Origin: an uncultured Prevotella sp.
Lineage (GTDB): Bacteria; Bacteroidota; Bacteroidia; Bacteroidales; Bacteroidaceae
Length of the DNA: 63,403 nt
NCBI GenBank assembly: GCA_946405145.1
Contig: CAMJGE010000003.1
Span: forward strand, 1 to 63,403
Direction: 5' to 3'
Of this stretch, positions 60,698 to 63,403 are shown piece by piece. The notes beneath the pieces are model-generated. The model was given only the letters and a program-made list of their open reading frames with translations, was not told the origin of the DNA and made no database searches. Within the stretch, counting starts at the first letter, position 1. The number at the start of each line of letters is the position of its first letter. The position numbers were made by a program, and so were the translations under genes.

Positions 60698-63244
60698 ATG
60701 AAACATATCAGACTCTTACTTTTTTCTCTTCTGGGAATGATGCCGTTGAGCGCCAATGCCCAGATTCTTTCAAGAGGTGTTACGAAGGAACTTGCGCAAC
60801 ACCGTAAAGCAAACATCAGTAATGTCATCTACGACCTGACTTTTAATATCCCTGCCAATCAGAATGAACAGGTGACGGGTAGTGCGGTCATCTGTTTCGA
60901 TGTGAAGAAGAGCGAGGACATTATTCTTGACTTCCAGGGAGGCTTTGATGGCAGTTGCGTGGCAGTTGTCCCCAAGAACAAGAAAAAGACCAAGTTCAAG
61001 AAGGTAGCCTTCCAGGCCAGCTATCAGAATGAGCATATCATCATCCCGAAGGATATGGTAAGTGAAGGCAGCAACCGCATAGAACTGAGCTTTGCTAGCC
61101 TTGACAAAGCCCTGAACCGTAATCAGGATTATCTCTACACTATCTTCGTGCCTGATTTGGCGCGTAGCGTGTTCCCCTGTTTTGATCAGCCCGACCTGCG
61201 TGCCATGTTCATGACAAAACTCAACACACCTGCAGGTTGGAAGACCATGATCAGCGATTGCAGCGGTCCATTGCCAACCTTCCTTTACTCCTTTGTGGCT
61301 GGTGTCTTCAATGAAAAGACCGGCAAGCGCGATGGTCACAATATGCGTGCACTCTATCGTGAAAATGACCCCGACAAGGTGGCTCAGATTGATAGTATTT
61401 TCAATGAGGCTGGTCATGCCATCAAGTGGATGGAGAGTTATACAGGTATTGCCTGTCCTTTCAAGGAGTACGGCCTTGCTATTCTCCCCAATTTCCAACT
61501 TGGTGGTCAGGAGCATCCTGGTGCCATCCAGTTCAACGATCGTCTGCTGTTCCTTGATAAGATTGCCACTCAAGAGGATGCCCTGCGCCGTATGGAGCTG
61601 ATAGCTCATGCCACAGCCCACCTCTGGTTTGGTGACCTGGTTTCCTTGAAATGGTTTGATGACCTCTGGGCCAACGAGGTGTTTACCAGCTTTGTAGCCT
61701 CCAAAATCACCCATCGCCACTATGATAAGGTTAGTTTCGAGCTGAACTTTATCAAGACCCATCAGGCTGAGGCTATAGCTACTGATCGTACGGAGGGTAC
61801 TCATCCCATCGCCGTGGAGCTCACCAATGCCAATCATGCCAGTCTGCTCTATGACAATATCATCTTTGACAAGACGGCAGTCGTGATGCGTATGCTGGAG
61901 AATATGATGGGTCCAGACGTGCTCCAGAGCGGCCTGAACAAATATCTCTCGAAGTATCAATTCAGTAATGCTTCATGGGATGATCTTGTGAATATTCTGG
62001 CCGATGAGGCTCCCCAGCTCAATATCCGGCAGTTTGGTAAGGTATGGGTCAAGGAGAAGGGTATGCCGGATATCCACACCAGCTATCAGGGTGGTCAGCT
62101 GGTTATCAAGCAGAGCGATCCATATAACCGTGGCGTCTTCTGGCCAGAGAAGTTCCAGGTACGAGTCATCAACGATCTGGGCAAGAGTGTCACCTACGAT
62201 GTTGATATGCAGCAGCCGGTAATGTCTATCAAACTGTCTCGCAAGCCTGACTGTATCCTGCCTAATACCGATGGTCGTGGTTATGGTCGTTTTACGCTCG
62301 ACGACGAGTATGTTAAATTGTTGCCTAAGCGTCTCATCACGACTCGTAACGATGTGAATCGTTATTGCCTGTTGCTGACCATCCATGACAACTATCTGAG
62401 GGGTAAGCTGCCTCCCTCGCACTTTGGGGAGCTCTTTCGCTTGATGTGTAAGGAAAAGAATTCGCTTATCATGGCTACTGCCCTTGAGCATATGTTCAAA
62501 ATTGTGCGCGATGTGAACATCGAGCAGCGTGCAGCTTTGGAACTTTGCGTGATGGACCTCCTGGGAGAGAATAAGTCCAACGAGTGCCATCAGTACGTAA
62601 TCCGTATGATGACCCGAGTAGCTTCTTCGCCCGAGGTGCTGCAGCAGTTAGAGACTATATGGAAGCGTCATAATGACCCGTTGCTCAACGAGAACGACTA
62701 TAATGAAATTGCCTATCGCCTAGCCATCATGCACCCTAAAAGATGGCAGGAGATTCTTAGCACTCAGCGTGCCCGACTCACCAACGAAGATATGCGTAAT
62801 GAGTTCGACTACGTTAGTCGTGCCTGCAATCCCGATCCTGTTGAGCGCACCAATGTTTTCAACTCTCTGCTGAAACCGGAGAACCGTGTTCAGGAGCCGT
62901 GGGCCATCTACACTTTATACCTGTTGAATTCTGATGTCTTCGAGCCGCAGAGCAACAGCTATATCGAGCCCAGTCTGAAGTCGCTGGAGTATATACAGCA
63001 GACTAGTAATGTGTTCTTCCCCGAATACTGGATGAAGGCACTGATGGCTGATCATAAGAGTAAGGAGGCCGCACTGATTGTTGAGAACTTCATGAAGGCC
63101 AATCCCAACTATCCTGAGAATCTAAGGAACAAGGCACTGGAGGCTTCATATATCCTGTTGAAGCAGCAACCTTATGTGACTCCTAAGCCTGTAGCCACAA
63201 AAGTTACTCCCAAAAAGCCAGTAGCAGCCAAGAAGAAAAAGTAG
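60698..63244 (+). CDS. M1-family aminopeptidase homologue lacking the catalytic glutamate
   Basis: A secreted 848-residue protein with the M1 domain order: N-terminal beta domain, thermolysin-like domain and C-terminal helical superhelix. The zinc motif HExxH reads H304-A-T-A-H308, so both histidines remain but the catalytic Glu is alanine. The third zinc ligand (Glu327 in NEVF, 18 residues later) is kept. The substrate-binding GxMEN motif is diverged to GGQEHPGA. The signal peptide begins at the ATG at 60698 (MKHIRLLLFSLLG, cleavage near SANAQ); seven upstream codons up to enolase are open but unlikely. The C-terminal tail is lysine-proline rich (PKKPVAAKKKK). Probably a zinc-binding pseudo-peptidase. 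Confidence 0.88.
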   Translation: MKHIRLLLFSLLGMMPLSANAQILSRGVTKELAQHRKANISNVIYDLTFNIPANQNEQVTGSAVICFDVKKSEDIILDFQGGFDGSCVAVVPKNKKKTKFKKVAFQASYQNEHIIIPKDMVSEGSNRIELSFASLDKALNRNQDYLYTIFVPDLARSVFPCFDQPDLRAMFMTKLNTPAGWKTMISDCSGPLPTFLYSFVAGVFNEKTGKRDGHNMRALYRENDPDKVAQIDSIFNEAGHAIKWMESYTGIACPFKEYGLAILPNFQLGGQEHPGAIQFNDRLLFLDKIATQEDALRRMELIAHATAHLWFGDLVSLKWFDDLWANEVFTSFVASKITHRHYDKVSFELNFIKTHQAEAIATDRTEGTHPIAVELTNANHASLLYDNIIFDKTAVVMRMLENMMGPDVLQSGLNKYLSKYQFSNASWDDLVNILADEAPQLNIRQFGKVWVKEKGMPDIHTSYQGGQLVIKQSDPYNRGVFWPEKFQVRVINDLGKSVTYDVDMQQPVMSIKLSRKPDCILPNTDGRGYGRFTLDDEYVKLLPKRLITTRNDVNRYCLLLTIHDNYLRGKLPPSHFGELFRLMCKEKNSLIMATALEHMFKIVRDVNIEQRAALELCVMDLLGENKSNECHQYVIRMMTRVASSPEVLQQLETIWKRHNDPLLNENDYNEIAYRLAIMHPKRWQEILSTQRARLTNEDMRNEFDYVSRACNPDPVERTNVFNSLLKPENRVQEPWAIYTLYLLNSDVFEPQSNSYIEPSLKSLEYIQQTSNVFFPEYWMKALMADHKSKEAALIVENFMKANPNYPENLRNKALEASYILLKQQPYVTPKPVATKVTPKKPVAAKKKK

Positions 63245-63294
63245 TAAAAACAAGAAAAGCGAGTCGTAAGGCTCGCTTTTCTTGTTTTTACTAC
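63241..63294. terminator. Long hairpin terminator
   Basis: A 23-bp perfect stem (63241-63263 with 63272-63294) around an 8-base loop, with A-runs and T-runs in the arms. It contains the stop codon of the M1 homologue and lies between this gene and the convergent partial gene. Confidence 0.9.
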
Positions 63295-63307
63295 CAACTC
63301 AATATTA

Positions 63308-63403
63308 TCATAGTGCTGTGATGTTGATTAGGGATTCGACCAACGTGATAGTCGGGCTACATGCCTCGTTATCTTCGAACAAATTACTTGCCTTGAGCTC
63401 GCT
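63308..63403 (-). CDS. Partial CDS, C-terminal 31 residues
   Basis: On the minus strand an open frame enters from the right edge and ends at TGA (63308-63310), reading ...DNEACSPTITLVESLINITAL. It lies behind a bidirectional terminator, as a convergent gene would. No family can be named from such a short piece. Confidence 0.45.
   Translation of the reverse strand, partial: SELKASNLFEDNEACSPTITLVESLINITAL

Noticed and set aside
60770..61960. A 396-residue open frame on the minus strand inside the M1 homologue
   Set aside because: It mirrors the codons of a clear M1 gene, has no promoter or ribosome site and resembles no family.

Overview
The window comes from a gut or rumen Bacteroidales, most likely Prevotellaceae. 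The signs are two SusC/SusD pairs, lipoproteins with acidic residues after the lipobox cysteine, -7 boxes of the form TAnnTTTG ahead of most transcription units, and few Shine-Dalgarno sites. I see no tRNA, rRNA, CRISPR array, complete insertion sequence or prophage.

Layout. (1) 1-8.7 kb, minus strand: a polysaccharide utilization locus (SusC, SusD, SusE-like, SusF-like) followed by a GH53 endo-beta-1,4-galactanase with its own promoter. (2) 8.9-14.2 kb, plus strand: a regulatory and transport operon with a LacI-type regulator, a GPH-like sugar symporter and a membrane-spanning beta-propeller/AraC regulator that has no kinase or receiver domain. (3) 14.4-26.2 kb, plus strand: a second utilization locus (SusC, SusD, a surface glycan-binding lipoprotein, three GH43 enzymes), best explained by arabinan. 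Together, loci 1 and 3 suggest use of the galactan and arabinan side chains of rhamnogalacturonan I. (4) 26.3-29.5 kb: NodB-like deacetylase, lipid-phosphate glycosyltransferase and histidine acid phosphatase. (5) 29.5-38.3 kb, minus strand: purL, two chromate-transporter half-proteins, a GH43 and a GH2 beta-galactosidase, packed like one operon. (6) 38.5-41.1 kb: a radical-SAM/DUF4130 nucleic-acid pair separated by 560 bases that may hold a gene remnant. (7) 41.2-45.7 kb: an alpha/beta hydrolase and two more GH43 enzymes. (8) 45.8-63.4 kb: mostly core genes, including a TolB-like c-type cytochrome lipoprotein, MgtC, a PAP2/outer-membrane-barrel fusion, a UPF1-like helicase, pyridoxamine kinase, an RluA-type synthase, the GGGtGRT/NifU-like pair, enolase and an M1 aminopeptidase homologue that lacks its catalytic glutamate.

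How it works together. Surface lipoproteins and the endo-arabinanase would bind and cut polymer. The SusC/D pairs would import oligosaccharides, periplasmic GH53, GH43 and GH2 enzymes would trim them, and the GPH-like symporter would move sugars inward. Regulation is unusually legible: a 20-bp perfect LacI-type palindrome lies midway between two divergent promoters; an array of direct and inverted repeats sits before the arabinan SusC promoter; three 22-bp repeats sit before the galactanase promoter; and a strong hairpin separates the binding-protein genes from the enzyme genes in both loci.

The least explained signal is a set of short cryptic tandem repeats. Three unrelated genes carry arrays of 9-bp units centred on CTAG, always in the same codon phase. 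Two other places share a heptamer of the form ANNGTTT, and an 8-bp array spans a gene junction. They lie in protein loops, linkers or gene ends and look like a family of in-frame micro-elements.
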